Shown: piece after piece, positions 14,787 through 20,839 of the stretch
How positions within the stretch are numbered: the stretch's first letter is position 1
Layout of the letters: every line of letters starts with the position of its first letter
IMG/VR virus record: IMGVR_UViG_3300025873_000050
Span: 1 to 23,485 of that record
DNA from: a virus
Strand: one strand, 5' to 3'
DNA length: 23,485 nucleotides
Translations under genes and position numbers: made by a program
Notes under the pieces: model-generated
What the model was told of the DNA's origin: nothing
The model's input: only the letters and a program-made list of their open reading frames with translations
Database searches by the model: none

Positions 14787-15187
14787 TCGCTTTGTTTTAC
14801 TTGATGAATTTTACTCAAAGTCCATACTGTTGTAAACCTATCGCCCACAGCGTCGCTCCAAAGGTTGACTTTTTTTTCTTTTGTATTAACGCATATTTTA
14901 AAGGCATCATTTTCAGTGTAATAACAATCCGTATAGTCGTTAGGGCTATTGTAATAAGCCCACCAAATCTTTGTTACCTTATCTTCCTTTAATTCCATAG
15001 CGATAAACTCCTTAGTGTAGGCGAACTTGGTTTTCTCCCATCCGCCACCTGAAAGTAAGTATTTCGCTGAGTCTGCATTCCATTCACGAAACTCTGAATA
15101 TTGAGACTCCCATATTTTAAGGCTAGTGTTTTGAGCTTGAACTAAGTTCGGAATCACTACGCATAAAACTAATAATAACTTCTTCAT
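14783..15187 (-). CDS. Secreted protein of unknown function
   Basis: 134 residues with a clear Sec signal peptide, MKKLLLVLCVVIPNLVQAQ, cut probably after AQA-type residues near position 18. There is no lipobox. The mature part has aromatic and charged residues (KIWESQYSEFREWNADSAKY, KIWWAYYNSPNDYTDCYYTE) and two Cys that could pair in the periplasm. An exported protein within a phage early/accessory region is unusual and could be a host-derived accessory gene that alters the periplasm or surface, for example superinfection exclusion; that role is a guess. It is followed by a coupled zinc-ribbon gene and preceded by the tRNA. Confidence 0.75.
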   Translation of the reverse strand: MKKLLLVLCVVIPNLVQAQNTSLKIWESQYSEFREWNADSAKYLLSGGGWEKTKFAYTKEFIAMELKEDKVTKIWWAYYNSPNDYTDCYYTENDAFKICVNTKEKKVNLWSDAVGDRFTTVWTLSKIHQVKQSE

Positions 15188-15221
15188 CTTTTCTTTTGTT
15201 TTAGTTCTTTACTTTTTTTAG

Positions 15222-15314
15222 CTGTAAGGGCAAGACTCGAACTTGCATAAGGACATCTCTGCTACCCTCGCCTAATAGACAGTTAGGTGTGTATGCCAAT
15301 TCCACCACCTCACA
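15222..15314 (-). tRNA. Type II tRNA with GTC anticodon (identity unclear)
   Basis: The minus strand folds into a full cloverleaf: acceptor TGTGAGG/CCTTACA (7 bp, one G-T), D arm GTG/CAC with loop GAATTGGCATA, anticodon arm CCTAA-CTGTCTA-TTAGG, a 24-nt variable arm, and T arm GCAAG-TTCGAGT-CTTGC. CCA is not encoded. The anticodon is GTC (Asp codons), yet the long variable arm and the D arm are those of tRNA-Leu, while the discriminator base is G as in tRNA-Ser. Position 37 is T, where nearly all tRNAs have a purine. It may be a working tRNA, a decayed one, or a decoy. Confidence 0.85.
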
Positions 15315-15319
15315 AAGCA

Positions 15320-15409
15320 TTAATCACAATGTTCGTTAAGCCAATTAACGTAAATTACACAAGCTGCAACAAATGAGGCAGCAAAAATAGCTATGGATAT
15401 TTCAATCAT
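15320..15409 (-). CDS. 29-residue membrane micropeptide
   Basis: A short frame beginning MIEISIAIFAASF and continuing with hydrophobic residues (VAACVIYVNWL) to a polar end (NEHCD). It is one membrane span of about 20 residues. It lies between the 52-residue gene and the tRNA, on the same strand, in otherwise empty DNA. The composition makes a real gene likelier than chance, but there is no further proof. Confidence 0.45.
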   Translation of the reverse strand: MIEISIAIFAASFVAACVIYVNWLNEHCD

Positions 15410-15426
15410 AATTTCTAAGTTTTAAG

Positions 15427-15585
15427 TTAACTTCCGCAAGCCTCGCAGTCATCGTCATCAATACCGCAAGTCTCAGGCTGGTCTTGGTCTGTTAAATCTA
15501 CAATCCAACTATCCCAAGTCTCCCTAGCCACTTCTTTATTTCTTTCTTCGTTCAAATCGTTTTCTTTTTCACTTTTACTACTCAT
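15427..15585 (-). CDS. 52-residue acidic protein with C-terminal Cys motif
   Basis: Starts with MSSKSEKEND, has a helical charged middle (ERNKEVARETWDSWIVDL) and ends in TCGIDDDDCEACGS. The three Cys with a CxxC pair and an Asp run suggest a metal-binding tail. Its start overlaps the end of the 76-residue gene by 8 nt, as in coupled phage genes. The family is not recognised. Confidence 0.6.
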   Translation of the reverse strand: MSSKSEKENDLNEERNKEVARETWDSWIVDLTDQDQPETCGIDDDDCEACGS

Positions 15586-15808
15586 CGTCTTGTTTTATTA
15601 TAGATTTATAAAATTGAATGTCCAATCCTTTTATCTCCTCCTCAATATCAGTCCAAGCCGAATCAAAAGCCTCATCGGTCTCTAAATCGTACTTACCCCT
15701 TGTTCCGAAGTTAGCAACGTTCCTTGAGTTTATCTCTAACAATTTGTCTATCTTCTCCCTTACCTTCTTGTTCGTATGATAACGACCTAACTCTTTCTTT
15801 TTGCTCAT
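15578..15808 (-). CDS. Small unknown protein
   Basis: 76 residues, basic at the N-terminus (MSKKKELGRYHTNKKVREKI) and acidic at the C-terminus. Helical prediction throughout, with a central GTRGKYDLETDEAFDSAWTD. The first 98 nt overlap the end of the 71-residue gene in another frame. I do not recognise it. Both overlapping frames have sensible composition, so both may be expressed. Confidence 0.55.
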   Translation of the reverse strand: MSKKKELGRYHTNKKVREKIDKLLEINSRNVANFGTRGKYDLETDEAFDSAWTDIEEEIKGLDIQFYKSIIKQDDE

Positions 15809-15926
15809 AATGTTTTTGTTCTTCTAGCGAGGCTCTCCAAGCTAGATATTCATAATGATTTTGTTCTCTCCAATCTCCTGTCATCCTCATCTGTTCGTTG
15901 ATAAGGAACTCTTTTAGTCTTCCCAT
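15711..15926 (-). CDS. Small unknown protein
   Basis: 71 residues. The N-terminal part (MGRLKEFLINEQMRM, then WREQNHYEYLAWRASLEEQK) is aromatic and helical with the look of small phage proteins; the C-terminal third (YEQEGKGEDRQIVRDKLKERC) overlaps the next gene by 98 nt. It begins 11 nt after the helicase stop. The function is unknown. The part outside the overlap is the better supported. Confidence 0.55.
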   Translation of the reverse strand: MGRLKEFLINEQMRMTGDWREQNHYEYLAWRASLEEQKHYEQKERVRSLSYEQEGKGEDRQIVRDKLKERC

Positions 15927-15937
15927 AGTTTCCTGTT

Positions 15938-16882
15938 TTAAAATCCTAACTCTGCTTCCTCCTTCGTGAATGTGGTCTCTAAGCTGTCTAAAGGGTCTAC
16001 AAAATAACCGCCCCTGTTAGGGTTTAGATATGTAAATCTACAACTTTTTGGCGAGAATTTCAACAAAACAGGCTTATCTTCTTGCGTTGGTAATCCTACT
16101 AATTTTTGAAACTTAATCTTCCTTAAGTGTAATTCGGTTATATCCCAATTATCGCTACCTAAATGCCTGTGTATAACCATAAAATTATCTGTTCTATTAG
16201 CGAACATCCCTCCAAATTCAACGTCATACATACTCGGTGCGGGGATTCTCCCTGCGTCGTCTCTTTTCCTCGCTGCCGCCGTTCCTGCGTGTGTGGTTAA
16301 AATAAACTTCACGTTATGCTTCTGCTTAAACCTACGTATGCTAGACAACATATTGTAGTAATAATCGTACTTACTAAACCCGTTCTCAACCTTTAAGTCG
16401 TTTAAAGGGTCTATTAAGCATCCGTCATATTTAACTTCCTTCATCTGCTCCTCAAAAGCATCTAAGACTTCTGTCGCCGTTGGCTGCTCTTCAAAGGTTA
16501 TTATAGTGAAGTGGTCTAATACCCAATCAATAGCGTTGCTAAACTCAGTACCCGACATCCTGTCTTTCCTATCTTTATCAGCACTTTTACCTACAAGCAT
16601 TTCAGCTATATCGGAAATCATATCTCCTACAGGCTCATTCTCAGGGCAATAACATAGCCACTTCCAACCATACCTTACAGAAGCGTTCAGCATAAGGTAG
16701 AACATTGTAGTAGTCTTACCGATGTTCGCTAAACCCATAATTACATCCAACTCCCCTTTCCTATATTTATAGTGAGGGTCGAGGTTAGGTATCCCTGTAG
16801 AAACTCCTTTAGGTAGTCCATTCCTAAATATGTTCCCCGCATACCTTTTTATATCTGACTTGTTAGAAACCTTATATGTCAT
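15938..16882 (-). CDS. DnaB-type replicative helicase (RecA fold)
   Basis: 314 residues from the ATG at 16882 (MTYKVSNKSD), preferred over an ATG 39 nt upstream that would extend the overlap with the initiator gene. A RecA-like ATPase is clear: Walker A GLANIGKTT (about residues 50-58), Walker B ending in CLIDPLND (Asp158), and the sensor-like FILTTHAG (His198). The protein lacks the DnaB N-terminal domain, starting almost directly at the motor domain, as in short phage helicases such as T7-type motor domains without primase. It would unwind DNA at the phage fork with the adjacent initiator as loader. No primase domain was seen in the window. Confidence 0.85.
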   Translation of the reverse strand: MTYKVSNKSDIKRYAGNIFRNGLPKGVSTGIPNLDPHYKYRKGELDVIMGLANIGKTTTMFYLMLNASVRYGWKWLCYCPENEPVGDMISDIAEMLVGKSADKDRKDRMSGTEFSNAIDWVLDHFTIITFEEQPTATEVLDAFEEQMKEVKYDGCLIDPLNDLKVENGFSKYDYYYNMLSSIRRFKQKHNVKFILTTHAGTAAARKRDDAGRIPAPSMYDVEFGGMFANRTDNFMVIHRHLGSDNWDITELHLRKIKFQKLVGLPTQEDKPVLLKFSPKSCRFTYLNPNRGGYFVDPLDSLETTFTKEEAELGF

Positions 16883-17546
16883 AGAAGTTCTTTTGAGAGT
16901 CAGCAACTCTATTTGACACATCCCCTTTAGTCTCTATATGTTTCTCCGAGAGGTATTCGGGGAATTTACTTAAGCTGAATAAGGTTGACGGTCTTAAGAA
17001 CTTATCCCACTCAGTATTAAGCCACTGAGAACACTTAACATTTATTACGTGAATAAAGTCATCTAAAGAATGACCTTCATTAACTCTAGCTAATATAAGT
17101 TTGCTAAACGTGGGAGTTCTCCTAAATCCTCTCTTCCTTTCTGCCTTAAGGTTTAAGTAGTCTAACACGCTTTTTATAAGCACCTCATCGTCTTTAGATA
17201 ACCCTACGGAACTCTTTTTAGCTTCAACTCGCACTACCTCTTTAACAACCTTAACTTCCTTATCTCCGTACTTCGACGTTCTTATAACCCTCTTGTCAAC
17301 CTCTTTATTATTTTTGTATATTAAGTGGACTTTACAAAATCCTTTTTCTACTAAAGATGATATAACCCTAGTCACGCTAGACTTACTAAGCCCAAAGAAC
17401 TCAGCAAAATAAGCGTTACTAGCTATACATCCCTGCTCGTTATCAAGACTATGTATCTCAGCTAAAAAAACTTTTTCTTGCATAGTCATCTCTTTAGATA
17501 CCCATATCTCCCTAGGTATCCATATCCCTTTAAAATCTCTGCTCAT
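16872..17546 (-). CDS. Replication initiator-like protein (HTH + Phg_2220_C-like domain)
   Basis: 224 residues. The N-terminal part is a winged helix-turn-helix of the replication-protein type: MTMQEKVFLAEIHSL, then SNAYFAEFFGLSKSSVTRVI (about residues 43-62) and SLVEKGF. A charged linker follows (about 80-120). The C-terminal part, about 125-200, matches the conserved phage C-terminal domain of DnaD-like initiators (FRRTPTFSKLILARV, FIHVINVKCSQWLNTEWDKF, LRPSTLF). Such proteins bind the origin and load the helicase. The stop overlaps the helicase start by 11 nt, consistent with joint action. Confidence 0.82.
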   Translation of the reverse strand: MSRDFKGIWIPREIWVSKEMTMQEKVFLAEIHSLDNEQGCIASNAYFAEFFGLSKSSVTRVISSLVEKGFCKVHLIYKNNKEVDKRVIRTSKYGDKEVKVVKEVVRVEAKKSSVGLSKDDEVLIKSVLDYLNLKAERKRGFRRTPTFSKLILARVNEGHSLDDFIHVINVKCSQWLNTEWDKFLRPSTLFSLSKFPEYLSEKHIETKGDVSNRVADSQKNFYDI

Positions 17547-17549
17547 AGT

Positions 17550-17801
17550 TTATTCCTCCCAGTCTTTTAGAATCTTCCCAAATTCTTTTACGTAATCTTC
17601 TTCGTATAATAATCTATGCTTGTTGCACGTATTCCAAACCCCTTGGCAAACCTTTGTTACTGCTGCGGGATTTCTCTCTAAATACTTAGCACAACTTCTT
17701 ACGCTAGGGAAATGGATAGCCTCTAAAGGCTTCCCATCATCCATAACTATGGCTACAACTGCTCTAGCGTATCCCCGATTAATCTGCTGTAATACATCCA
17801 T
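17550..17801 (-). CDS. Small DNA-binding protein with NUMOD1-like motif
   Basis: 83 residues. The segment IHFPSVRSCAKYLERNPAAV followed by TKVCQGVWNTCNKHRLLY (about 29-66) follows the NUMOD1 pattern: Phe-x-Ser, a small helix, a second helix with a Cys-x-Gly turn, then a Tyr. NUMOD domains are DNA-binding modules usually fused to homing endonucleases; here it stands alone without a nuclease. It overlaps the DnaA-like gene by 23 nt and ends 3 nt before the initiator start, so it belongs to the replication operon. It might help recognise the origin or regulate the operon; this is inference. Confidence 0.65.
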   Translation of the reverse strand: MDVLQQINRGYARAVVAIVMDDGKPLEAIHFPSVRSCAKYLERNPAAVTKVCQGVWNTCNKHRLLYEEDYVKEFGKILKDWEE

Positions 17802-18246
17802 TTTCTTTTAGTTTTTCTAATTCCTTTGAAACTTTTTCTTCAACGTAGCTATTCATTAAGTCTATTAAAGCGTTGCACTTAAACTCATTAACCCTCTTAG
17901 CTTTAAGGATTACATTTACCCTATTCCTAAATGTCGCTGCGTCAACTAAAAAGCCTCTGTCTATACTATCTTTATAAGTTCTATAAACCCTGTCGTACTT
18001 AGAAGTATCTTCAACATACCTAACGGAGTGTATTACCGTTGCGTGATTGGACTTTGTAAAATCAGCTATATCCTGAAGATTCATCCCGTACTTAGACCTC
18101 AAGAAATACCTTAAGAAATGTCTAGCTACAACGTGGTCTCTGTACCTTGACTTGCTTGTTACGTCTATGGCAGCCACCTTTGTTAAGTCTGACACAAACC
18201 CTAAAGCATAATCAAATTCTTCCTGCCTAGTCATTACCGTTTCCAT
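17779..18246 (-). CDS. DnaA domain IV-like protein
   Basis: 155 residues. Residues about 28-80 match the C-terminal DNA-binding domain of bacterial DnaA: SRYRDHVVARHFLRYFLRSK, then MNLQDIADFTKSNHATVIHS and VRYVED. The SNHATVIHSV stretch equals the DnaA signature that reads DnaA boxes. The AAA+ ATPase domain is absent, so it is not a full initiator; a helical C-terminal part (about 90-155) is of unknown role. It could recruit host DnaA sites, mark the phage origin or repress. Start: ATG at 18246, with another ATG four codons on; either overlaps the previous gene by 8-20 nt. Confidence 0.82.
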   Translation of the reverse strand: METVMTRQEEFDYALGFVSDLTKVAAIDVTSKSRYRDHVVARHFLRYFLRSKYGMNLQDIADFTKSNHATVIHSVRYVEDTSKYDRVYRTYKDSIDRGFLVDAATFRNRVNVILKAKRVNEFKCNALIDLMNSYVEEKVSKELEKLKENGCITAD

Positions 18247-18439
18247 CGCCTTCTTCGTTTTGTTGTGGTTTAATGTGAAATGCGTAGTTGTAAAGCTCCG
18301 TAGCGTTAGCCAATAAGTTCTCTAAGTCTTTTGATGACGGTTGAGCCAACTCCAAGCACTTAAACCTAAACTCAGCTTCCATTGTTACTTGCTTAATCCT
18401 TTTATTTAATTCCGTTTGTGATACTTTTGTCTTTGACAT
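18227..18439 (-). CDS. Small helical protein, unknown
   Basis: 70 residues. A Lys-rich start (MSKTKVSQTELNKRIKQV) and a helical middle (FRFKCLELAQPSSKDLENLL) end in an acidic, polar tail (NEEGDGNGND). No motif recognised. It is the first gene after the terminator at 18466, and overlaps the DnaA-like gene by 20 nt, so it opens the replication operon. No consensus promoter was found in the 20 nt between terminator and start. Confidence 0.6.
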   Translation of the reverse strand: MSKTKVSQTELNKRIKQVTMEAEFRFKCLELAQPSSKDLENLLANATELYNYAFHIKPQQNEEGDGNGND

Positions 18440-18458
18440 ATCTAAACACTTTAATGGT

Positions 18459-18481
18459 TAAATAAAGGGGGCGAACCCCCT
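18459..18481 (-). terminator. Intrinsic terminator after SSB-like gene
   Basis: On the minus strand AGGGGG-TTCG-CCCCCT makes a perfect 6-bp stem with a very stable TTCG loop, followed by TTATTTAA. It separates the annealing/exonuclease/SSB unit from the replication unit. Confidence 0.8.
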
Positions 18482-18514
18482 CCATAATTACTAACTAAAA
18501 CTCTTTGTGAAAAA

Positions 18515-18850
18515 CTAGAACGATAAGTTCTCGTCATTAGGAGATTTCCACTCCCCGCTTGTAACTCCCTCACCACTTGAGGCATCAACTTTCCAAGCGT
18601 CTATGTTGTGGTAAAACTTACCATTAAACTCTCTTGATGAAAGGTTGAATGACACATTGATTTTGTCCCCAACCTTATGGTCGTTTATCAAGGAAACCTT
18701 TTCCCCAAATAAAGTAAAGCAAACATCTTTTGGGTACTTGTCATCTGTCTTTATAACAAACAATCTTTTACTCCAATCTTTACCTCCTTGAGACGTTCCC
18801 GCCTCTGTTTCTAAGACTTTTGTTAAAGTCCCCTCAATCGCATTCTGCAT
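18515..18850 (-). CDS. DUF3127 SSB-like single-stranded DNA-binding protein
   Basis: 111 residues with the DUF3127 pattern, an OB-fold family of Bacteroidetes: IEGTLTKVLETEAGTSQGG, WSKRLFVIKTDDKYPKDV, FTLFGEKVSLINDHKVGDKI and FNLSSREFNGKFYHNIDAWK. The last six residues (DENLSF) mimic the acidic, Phe-ending tip by which SSB recruits partner proteins. It would coat single strands during replication and recombination. It lies with annealing and exonuclease genes, which fits. The gene ends before a terminator. Confidence 0.82.
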   Translation of the reverse strand: MQNAIEGTLTKVLETEAGTSQGGKDWSKRLFVIKTDDKYPKDVCFTLFGEKVSLINDHKVGDKINVSFNLSSREFNGKFYHNIDAWKVDASSGEGVTSGEWKSPNDENLSF

Positions 18851-18857
18851 AATGTAA

Positions 18858-19115
18858 TTAATTTAAATTAAAGCTATCAATGTCTTCTCTACCATAATCA
18901 GATTGAAGGATAGCTTTCCTTGCTTCATCTCTGATTATCTTATTCTCAAATAAATGAATAAACATTTCAAACAACTCCTCAGGTTCGGCGTTTACTGCAA
19001 ACTCAAAATCCATTGTTTCGTCGTCAATAAAGTTCGCCATTATAATCATAACCGAGTCGTTACTTTCCGTTAACGTCTTGAGTATCCTCTGTCTTAATTC
19101 CTTTTCCTTGCTCAT
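18858..19115 (-). CDS. Small unknown acidic protein
   Basis: 85 residues from the ATG at 19115 (MSKEKELRQRILKTL). An upstream in-frame ATG (19130) lies inside the promoter element, so it is not used here. The protein is acidic and helical (MIIMANFIDDETMDFEFAV, EELFEMFIHLFENKIIRDEA). No motif recognised. It begins about 5 nt after a promoter -7 element, giving a nearly leaderless message, and ends 7 nt before the SSB-like start; expression with SSB suggests a role in recombination or replication. Confidence 0.65.
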   Translation of the reverse strand: MSKEKELRQRILKTLTESNDSVMIIMANFIDDETMDFEFAVNAEPEELFEMFIHLFENKIIRDEARKAILQSDYGREDIDSFNLN

Positions 19116-19119
19116 TATA

Positions 19120-19127
19120 CAAAGATA
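19120..19127 (-). promoter_or_regulatory. Probable Bacteroidetes promoter for the SSB unit
   Basis: TATCTTTG on the minus strand (19127-19120) matches TAnnTTTG and lies in the 23-nt gap between the exonuclease stop and the next start. No TTG is found at -33. Its place in one of the few gaps favours it. Confidence 0.5.
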
Positions 19128-19138
19128 CATTTTTTTTG

Positions 19139-19897
19139 TTAAAAAACATAACTAGGTTCAGGTATTTCAAATTCCTCCTTAAACCTGTAGTCATCTGTAT
19201 GTTTAGCTATATACACAAGGTTATATGTTTCGTCGTGTTTTTCTTTAGCTAAATCCTCGTCTTTATAGTAATCCAAGTAAGCACGTAAACATTGGTCGGG
19301 GTACGATAAAACATCTCCGTTCTCATCAAACGTGTTAGACAATATCTTTTCAGCCCTTTTATCCCCCACCTTAGGTATTCCTACTATGTTGTCTGTAGAA
19401 TCCCCCATAAGGGTCTGCTTGTAAATCAACCTGTCAGCTTCGTGTTGGTTAACATATTTAACCTCCCCTTTATTCCAATTATAATGAAGTCCCTCTATTT
19501 GTAGTAAGTCCTTATCTATACTACATATAATAGTTTTATCCATATTTGATTGACATACACCTAAAGCGTCGTCAGCCTCAATGCCGTCAACAACGTGACA
19601 ACCCCACGCTTCTATAATGTAATCTCTTATAGCGTCAAAATGTTCGGGCATAATTGTGTCTTTACGATTACCTTTATACACTTTAGTTACAGCTATATCT
19701 TTTCTGAAGTTCCCTCTACCTGTAAGGAATCCTATATACTGAACGCACTTAGTTACGTAGAATATATGCTCAAACATAGCATCTACACTTTCGTAAGCGT
19801 TTTCTACGCCATCTCCTTCGTGCTTCCACGCAGCCCGATAGAGCATAATATCAGCGTCTATAAGAGCCGTTTGTACATCTCCCTTACTTAGTTTCAT
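19139..19897 (-). CDS. 5'-3' exonuclease / flap endonuclease (FEN-type)
   Basis: 252 residues with the FEN metal-ligand set: ALIDADIMLYRAAW (Asp14, Asp16), GIEADDALG (Glu107, Asp109, Asp110), CSIDKDLLQ (Asp128, Asp130) and LMGDSTDNIVGIPKVG (Asp166, Asp169), the last leading into the helix-hairpin-helix (about 171-186, VGDKRAEKIL) that grips duplex DNA. This is the family of T5 exonuclease and the PolI 5' nuclease domain. It would remove flaps and RNA primers and resect 5' ends for the annealing protein encoded upstream, whose stop it overlaps by 14 nt. Confidence 0.9.
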   Translation of the reverse strand: MKLSKGDVQTALIDADIMLYRAAWKHEGDGVENAYESVDAMFEHIFYVTKCVQYIGFLTGRGNFRKDIAVTKVYKGNRKDTIMPEHFDAIRDYIIEAWGCHVVDGIEADDALGVCQSNMDKTIICSIDKDLLQIEGLHYNWNKGEVKYVNQHEADRLIYKQTLMGDSTDNIVGIPKVGDKRAEKILSNTFDENGDVLSYPDQCLRAYLDYYKDEDLAKEKHDETYNLVYIAKHTDDYRFKEEFEIPEPSYVF

Positions 19898-20489
19898 CGA
19901 ATGCTTTTTTAAGGGCTAAGGACTGCTCTTTTGTTATGTCGTAATCCCCCATCTTAGACTTTACAACATCCCCTTTCCCGCTAGTTATTGCTTTACACAT
20001 AGCCTCTAGTTGGTTATCTGTAAGTTTAGCCTTAACCTTGTTATTCTCCTTTAGTTGTGTAACATATCTATTGTCATCCCACATCCCTAAGAATATGTCT
20101 GCGTTAAACCCTAACTTAGACAACCCCTTTGTTAGAGCGTCGGTAGATACCTTTTTAAAGCATTCGTCATCCAACCTACCCTTACCGTTGTGGGAGGCTA
20201 TGGAGGAGTTTATAGCGTAATAACACTTGTTCTCGCCATCCATATACCATAGGTCTGCTTGATAACAAATAAGCCCATCTATACCGTTCAATGTATAAAA
20301 ATTCTCATCGGTAATTCCCCAACCTTGACCTATTTTACCAAATGCTCTTGTTATTTCCCGCACTTGATATTGTGCGTTTATACTAGTAAACTTTCTACCA
20401 AACCCCACCTCTTTAGTGAAATTCGGGTCAGTAGTTTGCACTGATTCCCAAAAGCTTAAATTGCCTTTTGTTTTAACTGCTTTAGCCAT
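19884..20489 (-). CDS. Single-strand annealing protein (Rad52/ERF-like)
   Basis: 201 residues. The pattern fits phage annealing proteins related to Rad52/ERF: REITRAFGKIGQGWGI (about 43-58), a strand pair with GLICYQADLWYMDGENKCYY, then DDECFKKVSTDALTKGLSKL and GFNADIFLGMWDDNRYV (about 105-141). The KxxTDAlxKglxxLGF element is the family's clearest mark. It would pair complementary single strands resected by the adjacent exonuclease. The exact subfamily is not certain. It follows a 160-nt structured leader and a consensus promoter, so it is the first gene of its operon. Confidence 0.78.
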   Translation of the reverse strand: MAKAVKTKGNLSFWESVQTTDPNFTKEVGFGRKFTSINAQYQVREITRAFGKIGQGWGITDENFYTLNGIDGLICYQADLWYMDGENKCYYAINSSIASHNGKGRLDDECFKKVSTDALTKGLSKLGFNADIFLGMWDDNRYVTQLKENNKVKAKLTDNQLEAMCKAITSGKGDVVKSKMGDYDITKEQSLALKKAFDETK

Positions 20490-20650
20490 AATCTCTTATT
20501 TTAATTGGTTAAAAGCAAAACCTCAAAAGATATTACCAGTATCTCGGCAAGGACATCTCCCTGCCTTTGGCTTTACATTTAACGCCGATTCGCCTACAAT
20601 CCCCATCGTAGGACTTGGTACTATTGCTCCACTCACGTAGGAAACTCCCG
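20490..20650 (-). ncRNA. Structured 5' leader RNA of the annealing-protein gene
   Basis: About 160 nt between a consensus promoter and the ATG, with no coding frame on the minus strand. Stems seen: GGCAGGGA/TCCTTGCC with loop GATG (20546-20565), CCTAC/GTAGG around a 10-nt loop (20593-20612), and AGATA/TATCT with a 7-nt loop (20528-20544). TCCTACG occurs twice (20607-20613 and 20636-20642) and either copy could pair with GTAGG, so alternative folds are possible. Several blocks match the tRNA at 15222 in the same order. It may be a regulatory leader or a decayed tRNA-like element. Confidence 0.5.
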
Positions 20651-20654
20651 TTTG

Positions 20655-20684
20655 CAAATATACAAAATTATAGTTAATTCTCAA
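20655..20684 (-). promoter_or_regulatory. Consensus Bacteroidetes promoter (TTG-N19-TATATTTG)
   Basis: TTG (20684-20682) and TATATTTG (20662-20655) on the minus strand are exactly 19 nt apart. It drives the leader RNA and the annealing/exonuclease genes, and has the same form as the promoter at 13114. Confidence 0.8.
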
Positions 20685-20689
20685 CACTT

Positions 20690-20839
20690 TTCTTAAAAAA
20701 ATAGTCTTTCCTATTAGTCATTCTTTGAATACGTTTAAGTGTATGAAATAGGCTTTACAAGCCCTCCGCTTCACTCTATTAACCTTAAGCACGTATCCCC
20801 TCAGACCCGAAGAAATCCGAGTGACCCAAATAAGCGGAC
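20690..20839 (-). other. 150-nt non-coding segment with inverted repeats
   Basis: No credible frame lies between the 75-residue gene and the promoter. On the minus strand, 20765-20838 is closed by a perfect 7-bp stem (TCCGCTT/AAGCGGA), with TCACTC/GAGTGA nested inside, and is 74 nt long like a tRNA, but has no T arm or D arm. A second hairpin GGCTT-GTA-AAGCC follows (20751-20763). It could be a structured RNA, a processing site or part of an origin. Confidence 0.4.

Noticed and set aside
16000-18500. Replication origin with DnaA boxes or iterons near the replication genes
   Set aside because: I looked for TTATCCACA-like words and tandem repeats and saw no convincing cluster.
19595-19891. 98-residue plus-strand frame
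   Set aside because: Antisense to the well-supported FEN exonuclease; shadow.
20528-20544. Anticodon-arm-like hairpin (AGATA, loop CTGGTAA, TATCT) suggesting a tRNA-Thr
   Set aside because: No T arm, D arm or acceptor stem can be built around it; only a hairpin of the leader RNA.
20416-20640. 74-residue plus-strand frame over the leader RNA
   Set aside because: Runs opposite to a consensus promoter and structured leader and has no recognisable protein pattern; explained by the leader RNA.
20765-20838. Normal tRNA gene on the minus strand
   Set aside because: Length (74 nt) and 7-bp closing stem fit, but no T loop (TTCRA), D loop GG or anticodon arm at the right places.
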